This document shows, in pieces, positions 1 to 9,338 of a stretch of 64,000 nucleotides of DNA. A program made the translations under genes and the position numbers. The stretch is from assembly GCF_902779965.1 (NCBI RefSeq), contig NZ_CACZDK010000003.1, positions 124,001 to 188,000 of the forward strand. The letters run 5' to 3'. A model generated the notes under the pieces. It had not been told where the DNA came from and did not search any database. It worked only from the letters and a program-made list of their open reading frames with translations. The stretch is from Fibrobacter succinogenes. Its GTDB lineage: Bacteria > Fibrobacterota > Fibrobacteria > Fibrobacterales > Fibrobacteraceae. Numbering within the stretch: the stretch's first letter is position 1; every line of letters starts with the position of its first letter.

Positions 1-354
1 TACCATTCCGCCATCTCGTCAAGAATTTCATCGTTTGCATAAAGGACGAACGTGCACTTCGTGTCGCCGTTGAGCTGGAAAAAGATTTTATCGAAAAACG
101 GGATATTCGTGCCACCGAACAAGCTCGGCACAGCCGCATAGCTCACCTTGCCATAAAAAACATGCTCTGCAAGGAATCCCAGTTCTTCTGACATTCCGTA
201 TTCAAATGAGCCATCCGTCATTTCATAGGCTGAAAATTCTTTTGTAATAGTTCTTGCAAGCGGATAAATGTACCATGAAATCCAACTAGCCAGAAAAATA
301 AACAACAAACCGAAATTAATAAAGGCAACTTTACGGACACGGAAAAAAGACATT
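1..354 (-). CDS. Hypothetical membrane-anchored protein, C-terminus outside window
   Basis: The visible 118 codons start with ATG at 354 (MSFFRVRKVAFINFG) and run off the left edge. Residues about 9-28 form one hydrophobic segment after a basic N-terminus, so this is a signal anchor or uncleaved signal peptide with the rest of the protein outside the cytoplasm. The visible periplasmic part is mixed alpha/beta in composition and I recognise no domain. It lies 8 bp downstream of another leftward membrane protein gene (363-1109), so the two are very probably co-transcribed. Function unknown. Confidence 0.6.
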
Positions 355-362
355 TCAATTCC

Positions 363-1109
363 TTACTGTTTAGACTTGAATATAAAGAAGAACGTTGCAA
401 GCAAAAGGACTAGCGACAAGAAATAGAACGCTAGCGGGATATTTGCCGACAACGAAATTTCTTTGACGTTTTCCATCTGGAAAAAATGGAGCAGTTCGTC
501 ACTCGCGCTAAGCGTCTTGTCGTTGTCGAACTGGAGCCAGGCGTTATGCAAATCCAGATTCTTTTGGAGCAACAATTCTACGCGTCGATTAATCGACACG
601 GGCAAATCCAAATGGCTATCGGGCAATACAGCATACCCTGCCCTCGCGGAATCCAATTTACGCATAAGCGGCAATTCGACGCCAGCCGAATTCATTTCCA
701 TTAGGCGGTAAACTTTTTCAAGTTCGTCAAACCAGGCAGAACGTTCCGAAAGGTAACGCTGCAAGCAAGAAACTTTTGCAAGCACACTCGACTTGAAATT
801 GGCGACCGAAGCCTTAGTCGGAGCCGAGAACCCAGCCTGTTCCAACTTCTGGATGCCGCCTTCGAACGAAAGCGCCACTTCGCGAAGCGTCATCACCTGC
901 GCAAGGACTACCGCCGAATCCACCCCATAACCGCTCCGGACATGTTCCATCGAGCGCATCAGGCTCGCATCGGCATACTGGTAATCGCAAAGCGACTTGA
1001 CATACTGGGAATAAACAGCCACCTGCGGTTTTTGCGAAACATAGAACAACGCCGTGAGGCAAATCGTCAGCACAACGACGAGCCACACCCATGGCGTCTG
1101 GATTTTCAT
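363..1109 (-). CDS. Two-TM protein with an all-helical periplasmic region (DAHL-like, tentative)
   Basis: With the ATG at 1109 the product is 248 residues. A hydrophobic segment near residues 7-27, a long predicted-helical region and a second membrane segment near the C-terminus (about 222-244) give an N-in/C-in topology with a periplasmic helical bundle. The middle (DASLMRSMEHVRSGYG, then a VANFKSSVLAK segment) looks like double-helical sensory domains of the DAHL type, but the match is by eye only and no signalling output domain follows. A GTG at 1151 would add 14 residues and leave only 34 bp to the divergent gene at 1186, so I prefer 1109. It forms an operon with the gene ending off the left edge. 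Confidence 0.55.
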   Translation of the reverse strand: MKIQTPWVWLVVVLTICLTALFYVSQKPQVAVYSQYVKSLCDYQYADASLMRSMEHVRSGYGVDSAVVLAQVMTLREVALSFEGGIQKLEQAGFSAPTKASVANFKSSVLAKVSCLQRYLSERSAWFDELEKVYRLMEMNSAGVELPLMRKLDSARAGYAVLPDSHLDLPVSINRRVELLLQKNLDLHNAWLQFDNDKTLSASDELLHFFQMENVKEISLSANIPLAFYFLSLVLLLATFFFIFKSKQ

Positions 1110-1185
1110 GTGCAAAGTTTCTGCAATTATTTTTTTTGTTTGCTCGTTCACATCTAGAAATTACTTTTTTTCTACTTTACGAACA

Positions 1186-2574
1186 ATGAAGCTCCGTCAA
1201 TTAATCGCATTTTCTGCACTTTTATGCTATTTCGCCGGCTGTACTGTCGAGCGAGCCGAAGAACAAATCCTGGACAGGCACGTAAATGGTGTCAAAAAGA
1301 CCTCCATCTGGGTTTACCCGGACGGAACCGTTCTGAAACGCAATGAATGGTACAACGATGGTATCAAGGAATTCGAAATTCCTTATAAAGATGGTGAACC
1401 GCACGGCGAATTCAAGCGCTGGACGGGTTTTGGCGATGTTGCGATGATCGGCAATTACAACAAAGGGAAGAAAGACGGCAAGTGGACCATCTATTACCAG
1501 AACAAGAAAGTCGAAGCCGTCCAATATTACAAGGACGACCACCCTGTTGGCGACTGGGAAGGCTGGCACCACAACCAGAACAAAGCGTTCGAAGAGCATT
1601 ACGACGAGAACGGATTAGCGACTGGCGTGTGGAAAAAATGGCACGACAACGGCATACTCGCCGAAGAAAACAATTGCCATCAAAACGAACAGGGATTTTC
1701 CAAAGACGGCAAATACGAACCAATTGCGGGATTCATCAAACGCTATGGCCGCAACTGCAAAATCTTGGAAGAATTTGAATGCATCAACGGTCGTTTAGAC
1801 GGCTCTTACAAAAAATATTACGAATCATATGGAGAACCCGCCTCCACCGAAGAAGACTGCAACAAGTCTCAAATCATGGAAGAAGGCACATACTACGCCG
1901 ATGCCCTCATTCTCTCGCCAAGCTACTACAGAGCAGACGGTTCACTCATCAAGAGAATTGAATCTAATGAAATAGACGGCATCACCAAAATACAGTGGTT
2001 TGACGAGAACAGCAAAGTCATTCGCGAAAGCAACTTTATTCCGCAACGAACAGACGGTCCAACTGAAAGTTCCGGGATTTCTTATGGCACTTGTGAAAAC
2101 TCGTCTACACTATTCTGCGCCGAAACTTCGTTTGTCCGTTCCACGCTCCCAAGCGGAACACTCGATAGCTGCACCCTGAGTTTCAAAGACAAATACAAAC
2201 AAAACATCGGGAAACATCCCGCATCACTGCGTTATATCAAGGCAAAGCACAGCCTGTTGTACGAGGAATTATGGGAACTTGACAAAAAGAACGACGGCAC
2301 ATCCCACCTCATCGAAAGTCGCAGTTTTTATCCCGATAGCACAGGCGGCAAAATGGCTAGCGAAGGTTTTTGGATAGTAGGTCCAGAAGGCAAAGATAAA
2401 CCGCACGGCATCTGGCGCAATTGGTACCCCAATGGAGTTCTTCGCGACAGTCTCACTTATGTATTCGGCGAGCGCATCGGCGATCAGTTCAGCTACGACA
2501 GCACAGGAAAGCTCACGATACATAAAACAGAAGCCGGCAAGAACCGGCCCGTGATTATGCATTTATTGAAATAG
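1186..2574 (+). CDS. Lipoprotein with YwqK/MORN_2-type repeats
   Basis: The product is 462 residues from the ATG at 1186. An upstream in-frame start at 1054 would bury the signal peptide. The N-terminus MKLRQLIAFSALLCYFAGC ends in a lipobox with Cys 19, so it is a lipidated envelope protein. The body consists of repeated strands of the form DGKW-x-YYQNKK, GDWEGWHHNQN, GVWKKWHDNG and GIWRNWYPNG, typical of the MORN_2/YwqK repeat family, where tandem beta-hairpins make an elongated solenoid. Some YwqK proteins are called antitoxins, but no toxin gene is adjacent and the lipobox argues for a surface or periplasmic role. Its 3' end runs into heptad repeats. Confidence 0.75.
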   Translation: MKLRQLIAFSALLCYFAGCTVERAEEQILDRHVNGVKKTSIWVYPDGTVLKRNEWYNDGIKEFEIPYKDGEPHGEFKRWTGFGDVAMIGNYNKGKKDGKWTIYYQNKKVEAVQYYKDDHPVGDWEGWHHNQNKAFEEHYDENGLATGVWKKWHDNGILAEENNCHQNEQGFSKDGKYEPIAGFIKRYGRNCKILEEFECINGRLDGSYKKYYESYGEPASTEEDCNKSQIMEEGTYYADALILSPSYYRADGSLIKRIESNEIDGITKIQWFDENSKVIRESNFIPQRTDGPTESSGISYGTCENSSTLFCAETSFVRSTLPSGTLDSCTLSFKDKYKQNIGKHPASLRYIKAKHSLLYEELWELDKKNDGTSHLIESRSFYPDSTGGKMASEGFWIVGPEGKDKPHGIWRNWYPNGVLRDSLTYVFGERIGDQFSYDSTGKLTIHKTEAGKNRPVIMHLLK

Positions 2575-2592
2575 TTAATATGGGAAATTAAG

Positions 2593-2700
2593 TAGGAAGT
2601 AGTCAGTAGGAAGTTATATAATCGCGGCATGGTTCGGCAAGCTCACCAACCTAGTCAGGTCCCTGAGCCTGTCGAAGGGCTGCCTACTGTTTACTGTCTA
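2593..2700. repeat. Heptad repeats flanking a REP-like core
   Basis: Three heptads on the + strand (TAGGAAG, TAGTCAG, TAGGAAG; 2593-2613) and three on the - strand (TAGACAG, TAAACAG, TAGGCAG; 2680-2700) face each other. Between them lies CCCTGAGCCTGTCGAAGGG (2661-2679), a member of a REP-like family widespread in bacterial genomes. The element fills the gap between the convergent lipoprotein and pilin genes. Confidence 0.75.
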
Positions 2701-2717
2701 CTTTTTCGTTCTCTCAT

Positions 2718-3176
2718 CTATCGAATAACGCTAGAAACTTCGATGGATTGCTTGGAACCTTTGAAATTCCAGAAGACCGTAACCGTAACTTGCTTGGCGT
2801 AAATATGTGAAGCGAGCTCGAACGGAGCCGGAGTTTGCAGCGAATTACTGGACGTAGCCGCAACAGTCACCTGCGAAGAATATGTCACAGTAGCGGAATC
2901 GCCAAGGCCACGAGCCCACTTGCGATTGATTTTCTGGACATTAAAAGTTGTATCAGCTAGAGCCTTCGATGGAATCGATTCCACCCCAACAGATTTCAAA
3001 GAGTCCAAAACTTGCTGGGCAACTTCGACAGCACCATCGCGTCCTCGGATACGCAACAAAGCATCGCCGTTTCCGCCCAGATTCCGCATTGCCATATAGC
3101 TAAAACCAAGGAGCGCCACAACGACCAAGGATACAACAACACCGAAGCTTTTCTTATTTTTGAAGAGTTTCGCCAT
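2718..3176 (-). CDS. Minor-pilin-like membrane protein (PilV-like, tentative)
   Basis: This 152-residue protein has a short basic N-terminus (MAKLFKNKKSFG), one hydrophobic helix (about residues 11-29) and a periplasmic domain ending in WNFKGSKQSIEVSSVI. That ending resembles the closing strands of minor pilins such as PilV, where a Trp-containing strand precedes a hydrophobic C-terminus. It lacks the G-F-x5-E prepilin cleavage motif, so it may be an uncleaved accessory protein. Its start is 7 bp after the stop of the prepilin gene at 3184-3732, so the two form an operon. The assignment rests on context and shape and is moderate at best. Confidence 0.5.
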   Translation of the reverse strand: MAKLFKNKKSFGVVVSLVVVALLGFSYMAMRNLGGNGDALLRIRGRDGAVEVAQQVLDSLKSVGVESIPSKALADTTFNVQKINRKWARGLGDSATVTYSSQVTVAATSSNSLQTPAPFELASHIYAKQVTVTVFWNFKGSKQSIEVSSVIR

Positions 3177-3183
3177 AGTCTAC

Positions 3184-3732
3184 CTACAACTTGCTCCAGA
3201 AGTCTCCCGCTCTCCACATCGGAACAATCGCGTTATTGTTTTTCGTTTTTTCGATTAGCCCGTAAACATACTGGCCACCGTACTGCATACAAATATACCC
3301 TTCCGAAGGTGTAGCAGAAAGTCCTATACGCGGAACAAACATAGCTCCATTTTGAGCCCAATCTTTACCGCTAAAAATATCTAGATCAACATCATCACAG
3401 CTAAATTTTGCCGGAGATTCGATATTAAACACATCGTACAATGCATCAGGTTTATCTACGTCGCAAGAGCCTTCAACCGGTTCATAAACTTGAAGTTCCT
3501 GTTCATTACTACTAGACATTTTCACGCAAAGACGCTTCGACATTCGGTTTGCATCGTTAGCAATGCGTTCCAAAAAAGCAGCTGTATTTATAGCGCAATC
3601 TTTCATTCGACTATTGGCAACAGCCCCTCTCAGGCCAGCAACCCCCATCGTAGCCAAGACACCCATTATTGCTACGACAATAACAACTTCTACTAGGGTA
3701 AAGCCGCTTTTTTTAGAACAGTGATTCAACAT
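3184..3732 (-). CDS. Type IV pilin / pseudopilin (GspH/FimT-like)
   Basis: The 182-residue product has a textbook class III signal: a short leader (MLNHCSKKSG) followed by FTLVEVVIVVAIMGVLATMG. A prepilin peptidase would cut after Gly 10, with Glu at position +5 of the mature protein and a hydrophobic helix behind it. The rest is a cysteine-containing globular domain (pairs near residues 108-120 and 140-176), as in minor pilins or pseudopilins. A GGAG Shine-Dalgarno motif lies 9 bp before the ATG. No assembly ATPase or secretin is in the window, so type IV pilus and type II secretion cannot be told apart. Confidence 0.85.
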   Translation of the reverse strand: MLNHCSKKSGFTLVEVVIVVAIMGVLATMGVAGLRGAVANSRMKDCAINTAAFLERIANDANRMSKRLCVKMSSSNEQELQVYEPVEGSCDVDKPDALYDVFNIESPAKFSCDDVDLDIFSGKDWAQNGAMFVPRIGLSATPSEGYICMQYGGQYVYGLIEKTKNNNAIVPMWRAGDFWSKL

Positions 3733-3929
3733 ACAGAAATCTCCAAAGTGGACAACTCCAAAATTAACAATAAAAGTAATCCTCTTTTTAACTTTGGCCT
3801 AACTCGAAATATATATTAATGCACACTCAAAAGTAAATATTTGTAAACAGAAAATATTTTTTTAAGAAAAAATATGACTATTTCCACGCAATTTAGCACA
3901 ATTTTGTCATCGAGTCCGTTCAAATTTGC

Positions 3930-3935
3930 TATATT
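3930..3935 (+). promoter_or_regulatory. Candidate -10 box for tRNA-Leu
   Basis: TATATT lies 15 bp upstream of the tRNA 5' end. A TTGTCA at 3904-3909 could be the -35 element, but the 20-bp spacing is long, so the assignment is weak. Confidence 0.35.
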
Positions 3936-3950
3936 CTGCACGCACAACCT

Positions 3951-4033
<83 letters not shown>

Positions 4034-4071
4034 TTGTTTTTGTGCTTCAACTTCGCAGAAGGAGGTAGATC

Positions 4072-4497
4072 ATGATTGAATTCTATCCAAATAGCATATA
4101 TTATCCGCGCGAAGCGGTCGATGAAAAGCTGGCCAAAGGCGAGCTTGAAAAGACCAAAAATTACTTGATGGGCTGGACTGAACGCCACCGCCAAGAAATT
4201 TGGGAATGCGCTCACGAAGATGCTGAAATCCCTTCTGATGAAATTCTGCTCGACAACCTGCGTGCGTTGCTCCTTTGCAAAGGATCGCTCCAGCCAGCTG
4301 CCGAAATGGGCGCCATGATCCGCGAAATCACGAAAGAAGTCTGGTACCAGAACGAAAACGGTCCGAAAGATCCGGACATGATTGCCGTGGACTGGCAGAC
4401 GAAGTACCTGACCAAGTGGCGTGAAGCCCGCATGTTCGAAGCCTTCGTTCTCATCGAAAAGAACGCGAAAGAGCTCGTTGATATTCTCAGAGCGTAA
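4072..4497 (+). CDS. Conserved-looking hypothetical soluble protein
   Basis: A strong Shine-Dalgarno (AAGGAGG at about 4060) precedes the ATG. The 141-residue product is acidic, mostly helical in appearance and has no signal peptide or membrane segment. It begins MIEFYPNSIYYPREAVDEKL and carries many Trp, Glu and Lys residues. I recognise no domain. It sits just downstream of tRNA-Leu and is followed by a good intrinsic terminator, so it could be read with the tRNA or from its own promoter in the 38-bp gap. Confidence 0.65.
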   Translation: MIEFYPNSIYYPREAVDEKLAKGELEKTKNYLMGWTERHRQEIWECAHEDAEIPSDEILLDNLRALLLCKGSLQPAAEMGAMIREITKEVWYQNENGPKDPDMIAVDWQTKYLTKWREARMFEAFVLIEKNAKELVDILRA

Positions 4498-4557
4498 TAA
4501 CAATACGGGCCATGGGCGTACCCGCCTACGGCTCACTTTGAGCTACAAGCATTTTCG

Positions 4558-4589
4558 CCCCGGACTAAAAGTCTGGGGTATTTTTTTGT
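4558..4589 (+). terminator. Intrinsic terminator after the 4072-4497 gene
   Basis: Stem CCCCGGACT / AGTCTGGGG with an AAA loop, followed by a run of seven T. A copy of the CCTACGGC...CTTTGAG short repeat (about 4520-4543) lies just before it. Confidence 0.8.
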
Positions 4590-4611
4590 TCCCAAAAGGC
4601 GCGAATAGCGA

Positions 4612-4644
4612 CAAAAAAGGCGGTCGCAACATGCGATACCGCCT
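4612..4644 (-). terminator. Intrinsic terminator of the large surface-protein operon
   Basis: On the - strand, AGGCGG and CCGCCT close a hairpin followed by TTTTT. It stands downstream of the 43-codon ORF (4684-4815) and faces the rightward terminator at 4558-4589, so the two transcription units end back to back. Confidence 0.75.
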
Positions 4645-4683
4645 CGTAAATGGATAGAAAGACTTATTACAATTCTAGATTAT

Positions 4684-4815
4684 TTAGTCATCCAAAATGA
4701 TAATTCTCATTCTGTCCGGGTAGCTGGAATCAAGGAGTGCTCCCTGCACACGGATGGGAAACACCTTCATTTCAGGCCGTTTATATTTTCTCTTTTTCAA
4801 TTCTAATTTCGTCAT
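4684..4815 (-). CDS. Small 43-residue protein downstream of the surface protein
   Basis: An ATG at 4815, 12 bp after the stop of the 1463-residue gene, opens a 43-codon frame starting MTKLELKKRKYKRPEMKVF and ending RMRIIILDD. The basic K/R-Y-x-x-P-x-M stretch resembles short proteins often seen next to surface-protein genes in Bacteroidetes-type genomes. The ending resembles a segment of its neighbour (SMRIVIIDDEE) in the C-terminal region of the 1463-residue protein. The terminator comes only after this frame, which supports co-transcription. No clear Shine-Dalgarno is visible. It could be a real small protein or a remnant of a duplicated C-terminus. Confidence 0.45.
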   Translation of the reverse strand: MTKLELKKRKYKRPEMKVFPIRVQGALLDSSYPDRMRIIILDD

Positions 4816-4827
4816 TTTTCAACGGCT

Positions 4828-7800
4828 TTATTTCACAAACTTCTTTCCGTAGTAAGCTCCACGAGCCTTCTTTCCGTTGCTCACGATACGGCCCTTAAGG
4901 TCGTAAGTATGCGGCATAAAGTTCACACGGTACGGAGTCGTGCGGACATTGTGCTGCCCGATAACGGTCGTATGCTCTTCTTCGGTTTCTTCATCGTCGA
5001 TAATCACGATGCGCATAGACGCCGGGAGTTCGTCAATAGAGCTTGTCGTAGCCGTCTTGGCGATGGCACCGTTAGCACGGACAGCCGAAGCGGAAGGTTT
5101 CTTGACAAGGTAAGCACGCATCGGGTTAACCCATGCTCCTGCGGCAACCCTGACAAAATCACCCACTTCTACGCCGGCTTTTTTGTCTGCGTTGCCGGCA
5201 AATCCGTAAATGCTACCCAGTTCAGGATTGCCTTCTTCCCATTTCTTATAAGTCAAGCTTCCGCGGAATTCCCATTCCGAAGACTTGTTCGTACCATTGT
5301 CAACAGCATCCCTCGTGACTTCGAGCGTCACAGAGCCTTCGATATCGAACTTATCGCCATCCATCAAAACGATATACGGCGTGTAAGCGTTCAATGTCAC
5401 ATGTTCAGACGATGTGTTTTCCCAGACGACATGCATGCCGACAGCCTTTTGACCGTCTTCCACCACGATTTTGCTGAATGCAAGGACTTGCTTTAGACCC
5501 TTGATTTGGCTCGTGCTTACGCTGAACGGCAAGACGATGGTAGAACGAGATTCTTTCGTAAAGCTACGTTCGAACTTAACCGAATCGACCGTAATTTCTT
5601 CGTCAATATTCACAGTTCCGTCTTCACCATAATTAGCATCGATGGCTGCAATCGAAAGTCCATCCTCATCCTTGAAAATTCCGACTGAGGCGAAATCTGC
5701 AGTCCTTTCGAGGATAGCAAAGTGCTTTTCAATATCACCCCTATAATTACCCATGCCGGTGATTTTCACATAAGGCGCGGTCGAAGATTTTTCCACATTT
5801 TCAAAACATTCCACGGTGTAGTCCGTCTTGACTTTAAGCGTCTTTTTGCCATCCTTCACGACAACATCGGGGCAAACAGGATTACCCGTGTAAGCCTGAA
5901 TAGCAATGTCATCGACAACGATATCCTCACTGGTAATCCACTTTAGAGGGGTAAGCATCTTGCCACTGAGTGAAGATCCATAATAATTAATGGGTACAGG
6001 CTCATCATAAATATTGCCATCTTCATCCTTAAAAGCTTTACCTTTGGCAATATCAATGGCCATGGAGGGGCTAGAAGCTGCTATACGGAGTTCCTCTGCG
6101 GTAATATGATCATCGGTGGAATTCCAACCTAAAGTGACTGACCATCCTTCCATTAGTGATGCATCTACGGAGCCTCCATTTACCACTAAATCATAAGCAT
6201 AGATTCGACCTACGTTTATATTACCGCCATTGATTGTAGCCCCATCACCATCTGCCGCAATTTCATCAAAAGTGAAATTACCACCATAGATGCACAAATT
6301 CTCATAAATCCCAAGTTTTTTTGCATTGAACGAACCCGTGCCACGCGATTGCGTATGAATATAAAGAGCATCGAAATACATGTTTTGCGCTTCAACATTG
6401 AGTTTGGCGCCGTCAGCAAGGATAAGGTGAACATCATCACTGAATGAGAGAGCATTTAAAGCATCACTTGAGAAGGTCACTTCGCCTTGCACAACATACC
6501 ATCCACCGGTAAATCTTAAATAATGATTTTCATCAGGTTCACCGATATCGCTTGTAAGCAAGAAATATTCAGTCACTTTCTGCGTCTTGCCATTTTCATC
6601 GACATATTCAACAGGCTTCATATCGTCCCATATTGCATAGGCTGTTGTATGGCCAGAAATAGGGGCGGACCAGTCAAATACCTTGGAGCCTTCTTTCGTA
6701 GCAGCCCATCCAACGAATGTTGTACCTACACGGGTCGGATCTTCGGGCTTTGTAACGTGCGCTTCGCCATTTTCGTCAAAGGATGCAATAGTCTCTTTGG
6801 GCTGGAGGCCATCCTGATTATCAATGTACACGATATAGCATGGCACTATAGGTTTATCCTTAAAGGCGTTGTCAAATTCATAACGATGACAAATTTTGCC
6901 ATTTTCTTCCTTAAAGGTCTTGCCATTTGCAATAGAAAAACGATCCGCAGAACCTAAGGTATAACGGTCTTTTGCACTGCGCCAATCCAAGATAACATCA
7001 TAAACCTTGAGTGTATATTCAGGTTCTTCTGCATCGGTATTAGAGGAAATATTCACGATACCGCTGTTAATATAAATTCTTCCGGGATAATATTCGGTTT
7101 TTACAGCAGGGCGACCAGCTGCATGGCCATTTCTTACGGTTACGATTCCTCCGTTAAAGGTCACTTTTTGATGGGCGAGAATTGTACTGTTTGTTTCTGA
7201 CGAATCATAGGCCGTTAGCTTACCCGTGCCAAGCGTCTGAGCATAAAACGTCAAGTTGCCTGAAGATTGGATTACAGTCTTATCATATGCAACAGCTTTC
7301 AGTTCTGCGCCATCCGCAAGGATGATATGCGCATCCCCATTGAACGAGAGCGTGTAATCCTCAACATAAACGTCTACGCTATCGTAGAAAGTATTATGCA
7401 CCACATACCAAGCGCCCGGGAGGTTGACGACGCCTTCTTCTTCGTTGGCTTTGATAAGGTCGCTTGTGAGCACGGTATAACTATTTAGAGATTGAGATTG
7501 ACCATTTTCGTCAATATATTCAAGCCTGTCTTTGTTCCATTGAGCAAAGAGGGTCATATTTTCAGTGACAGGGATATTGAAAAAATATCCCCTTGTGCCA
7601 TCTTCAGTGGTGGACCAGCGATAAAACTTGGATCCGTTGCGGGTTGGAGCCGGCGGCTCAGCAATGTTGGCATAGCCTTGTTCGTTGAAGGTCGCTGCAG
7701 CAACCACAGGTTCCGTGCCGTTCAGCGCTTGGAATGTAACCGCATAGCACGGCTTAAGTGTCTTGCCGTTAAGCGAGCTTAAATATTCATCTTTTTCCCA

Positions 7801-9219
7801 TAGCGCATCATATACGGTTTCCGTCGAATAGACTTTACCGGTATAGGCTTTGCCGTCTTCATCTCCAAAAGCTTTGCCTTCGGCTATTTGAACAAAACTC
7901 CCCGGTTGATGACCACCAGCCACGATAAACATTCCAACTTTGATGGAATCAGTTTTTTTACGCCAATCCAAAGTGATTGAACCAGACTCAACTCTACCAA
8001 CATTGTAAGAACCACCGTTAAATATAACACGACCTTTACTAGCAAACAATTGACCACCTACTTTCACGGAAATTCCGTTTATAATAAGATCTTTATTCCT
8101 TCCTGCACCTATATCACCTTGTACGTATTCATAGCTACCCTTCTGACTATAAACATTCAATTTTCCAGAGCCATTCTTCTGACCATAAATATTCAAGTTT
8201 CCTTGGCTTTTTATACCGAAGAGAATATCCTTTTCATACTCCACAACGTTAAATTCGGCATTATCCGCAATGATAAGGTTAACATCCTCGTCCCCAAAGT
8301 CAATTTGGCCCTCAAAAGTTACACGATCGCTCACTACATACCAGCCACCCGGCAATTTCGTTGACTCCTTAATGTTCGGTAAAAGTGTATCGAGGATGAC
8401 ATAATCCTCAACACTTCGCTCGACTCCGTTTTCGTCCATGTAGAAGAAAGGAGTCTTTGCGGGCACAAGTGTTTTGTCTAGGATGCTATAAATATTGTCA
8501 ACAGATAATTGGCCGCTGTAAAATTTGCCGTTTTCATCCTTGACGTATAAATCATTCTTTATGGTGAAGGTGTTTGCATGAATTACATTGCGCACTCTAA
8601 AAGAATCTGTGGGATTTTTCCAACCAAGCGTAATCGATGTTGCGTCAAGTTCTTCTACATCGACATTACCACCATGAAATTCAAAATTTTGAACATCTAT
8701 GCGTACATTATCTTTATGACTATCGTTTTTAGGATTATTATAATCCGTTGTGACGTGACCGCCATAAATAGCTATAGAGACATTAGATGCTGTAGTAGGG
8801 TCAATACCATTTTTGACATTTAATACACCCGTACCTAAAATGGGTTTATTGTAGCTAGTTGATCCTACGAAAATGGATATAGAAGGAACATCTGAAAGTC
8901 CTAAATCTTTTTTATAATATAATTTGTTGCAGTTTAAATAAGCTCCATCCATTAAAATAATCTTGATACTACCCTCGAACCCGATATTCTTATCACCCAG
9001 ATCTACGGTGTCATATACCACATAAATACCGTTATTCTGCATAAGCGTCATATGGTCAATGTCTTTTGAGAGATAATTAAAAAGAGATACGGGCTCCCTT
9101 TCTCCGTTTTCGTCAATATAAAAGATATATCCCCACGAAGTTGCCGCCATAAGCAGGGTAAAGATGAGCACAAGCCCCAAACGGAGCGAACGTAATGAAT
9201 GAATTAGATGACTGGTCAT
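4828..9219 (-). CDS. Large modular secreted surface protein with InlB-type repeats and a T9SS-like C-terminal domain
   Basis: The 1463-residue product has a Sec signal peptide (hydrophobic residues about 13-30). Four related modules open with a Y-x-DENG motif (near residues 31, 257, 563 and 869) and continue with a WYVV strand and an LILADGA-like strand, as in beta-helix or adhesin scaffolds. Two InlB B-repeat (Listeria-Bacteroides) domains lie near 491-561 (ending TLFAQW) and 793-862 (ending TAYAIW). A DYTVECFEN...GMGNYRGD domain near 1091-1176 is the Ig-like repeat often found in such proteins. The C-terminus (TYDLKGRIV ... GAYYGKKFVK) looks like a type A type IX secretion sorting domain. 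It is therefore probably exported and cell-surface attached. Possible role: adhesion or substrate contact. The 119 bp upstream of its start hold a hairpin (AGCCCAAATGGGTT near 9296-9309) and no clear promoter. Confidence 0.8.
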   Translation of the reverse strand: MTSHLIHSLRSLRLGLVLIFTLLMAATSWGYIFYIDENGEREPVSLFNYLSKDIDHMTLMQNNGIYVVYDTVDLGDKNIGFEGSIKIILMDGAYLNCNKLYYKKDLGLSDVPSISIFVGSTSYNKPILGTGVLNVKNGIDPTTASNVSIAIYGGHVTTDYNNPKNDSHKDNVRIDVQNFEFHGGNVDVEELDATSITLGWKNPTDSFRVRNVIHANTFTIKNDLYVKDENGKFYSGQLSVDNIYSILDKTLVPAKTPFFYMDENGVERSVEDYVILDTLLPNIKESTKLPGGWYVVSDRVTFEGQIDFGDEDVNLIIADNAEFNVVEYEKDILFGIKSQGNLNIYGQKNGSGKLNVYSQKGSYEYVQGDIGAGRNKDLIINGISVKVGGQLFASKGRVIFNGGSYNVGRVESGSITLDWRKKTDSIKVGMFIVAGGHQPGSFVQIAEGKAFGDEDGKAYTGKVYSTETVYDALWEKDEYLSSLNGKTLKPCYAVTFQALNGTEPVVAAATFNEQGYANIAEPPAPTRNGSKFYRWSTTEDGTRGYFFNIPVTENMTLFAQWNKDRLEYIDENGQSQSLNSYTVLTSDLIKANEEEGVVNLPGAWYVVHNTFYDSVDVYVEDYTLSFNGDAHIILADGAELKAVAYDKTVIQSSGNLTFYAQTLGTGKLTAYDSSETNSTILAHQKVTFNGGIVTVRNGHAAGRPAVKTEYYPGRIYINSGIVNISSNTDAEEPEYTLKVYDVILDWRSAKDRYTLGSADRFSIANGKTFKEENGKICHRYEFDNAFKDKPIVPCYIVYIDNQDGLQPKETIASFDENGEAHVTKPEDPTRVGTTFVGWAATKEGSKVFDWSAPISGHTTAYAIWDDMKPVEYVDENGKTQKVTEYFLLTSDIGEPDENHYLRFTGGWYVVQGEVTFSSDALNALSFSDDVHLILADGAKLNVEAQNMYFDALYIHTQSRGTGSFNAKKLGIYENLCIYGGNFTFDEIAADGDGATINGGNINVGRIYAYDLVVNGGSVDASLMEGWSVTLGWNSTDDHITAEELRIAASSPSMAIDIAKGKAFKDEDGNIYDEPVPINYYGSSLSGKMLTPLKWITSEDIVVDDIAIQAYTGNPVCPDVVVKDGKKTLKVKTDYTVECFENVEKSSTAPYVKITGMGNYRGDIEKHFAILERTADFASVGIFKDEDGLSIAAIDANYGEDGTVNIDEEITVDSVKFERSFTKESRSTIVLPFSVSTSQIKGLKQVLAFSKIVVEDGQKAVGMHVVWENTSSEHVTLNAYTPYIVLMDGDKFDIEGSVTLEVTRDAVDNGTNKSSEWEFRGSLTYKKWEEGNPELGSIYGFAGNADKKAGVEVGDFVRVAAGAWVNPMRAYLVKKPSASAVRANGAIAKTATTSSIDELPASMRIVIIDDEETEEEHTTVIGQHNVRTTPYRVNFMPHTYDLKGRIVSNGKKARGAYYGKKFVK

Positions 9220-9338
9220 AGTATTTTAGCACCGTATTTGTTGAATAAACTTTTACAAAGTACAATGCTAAAAAAAACAAAGGAACAATACTATAGCCCA
9301 AATGGGTTATATTTTCATAATACTTTCGTAAGAAAGGA

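Noticed and set aside
4684-4815. Lasso-peptide or other RiPP precursor because of the Y-x-x-P motif
   Set aside because: No modification enzyme, protease or transporter gene is adjacent, and the C-terminal part does not look like a cyclised core.
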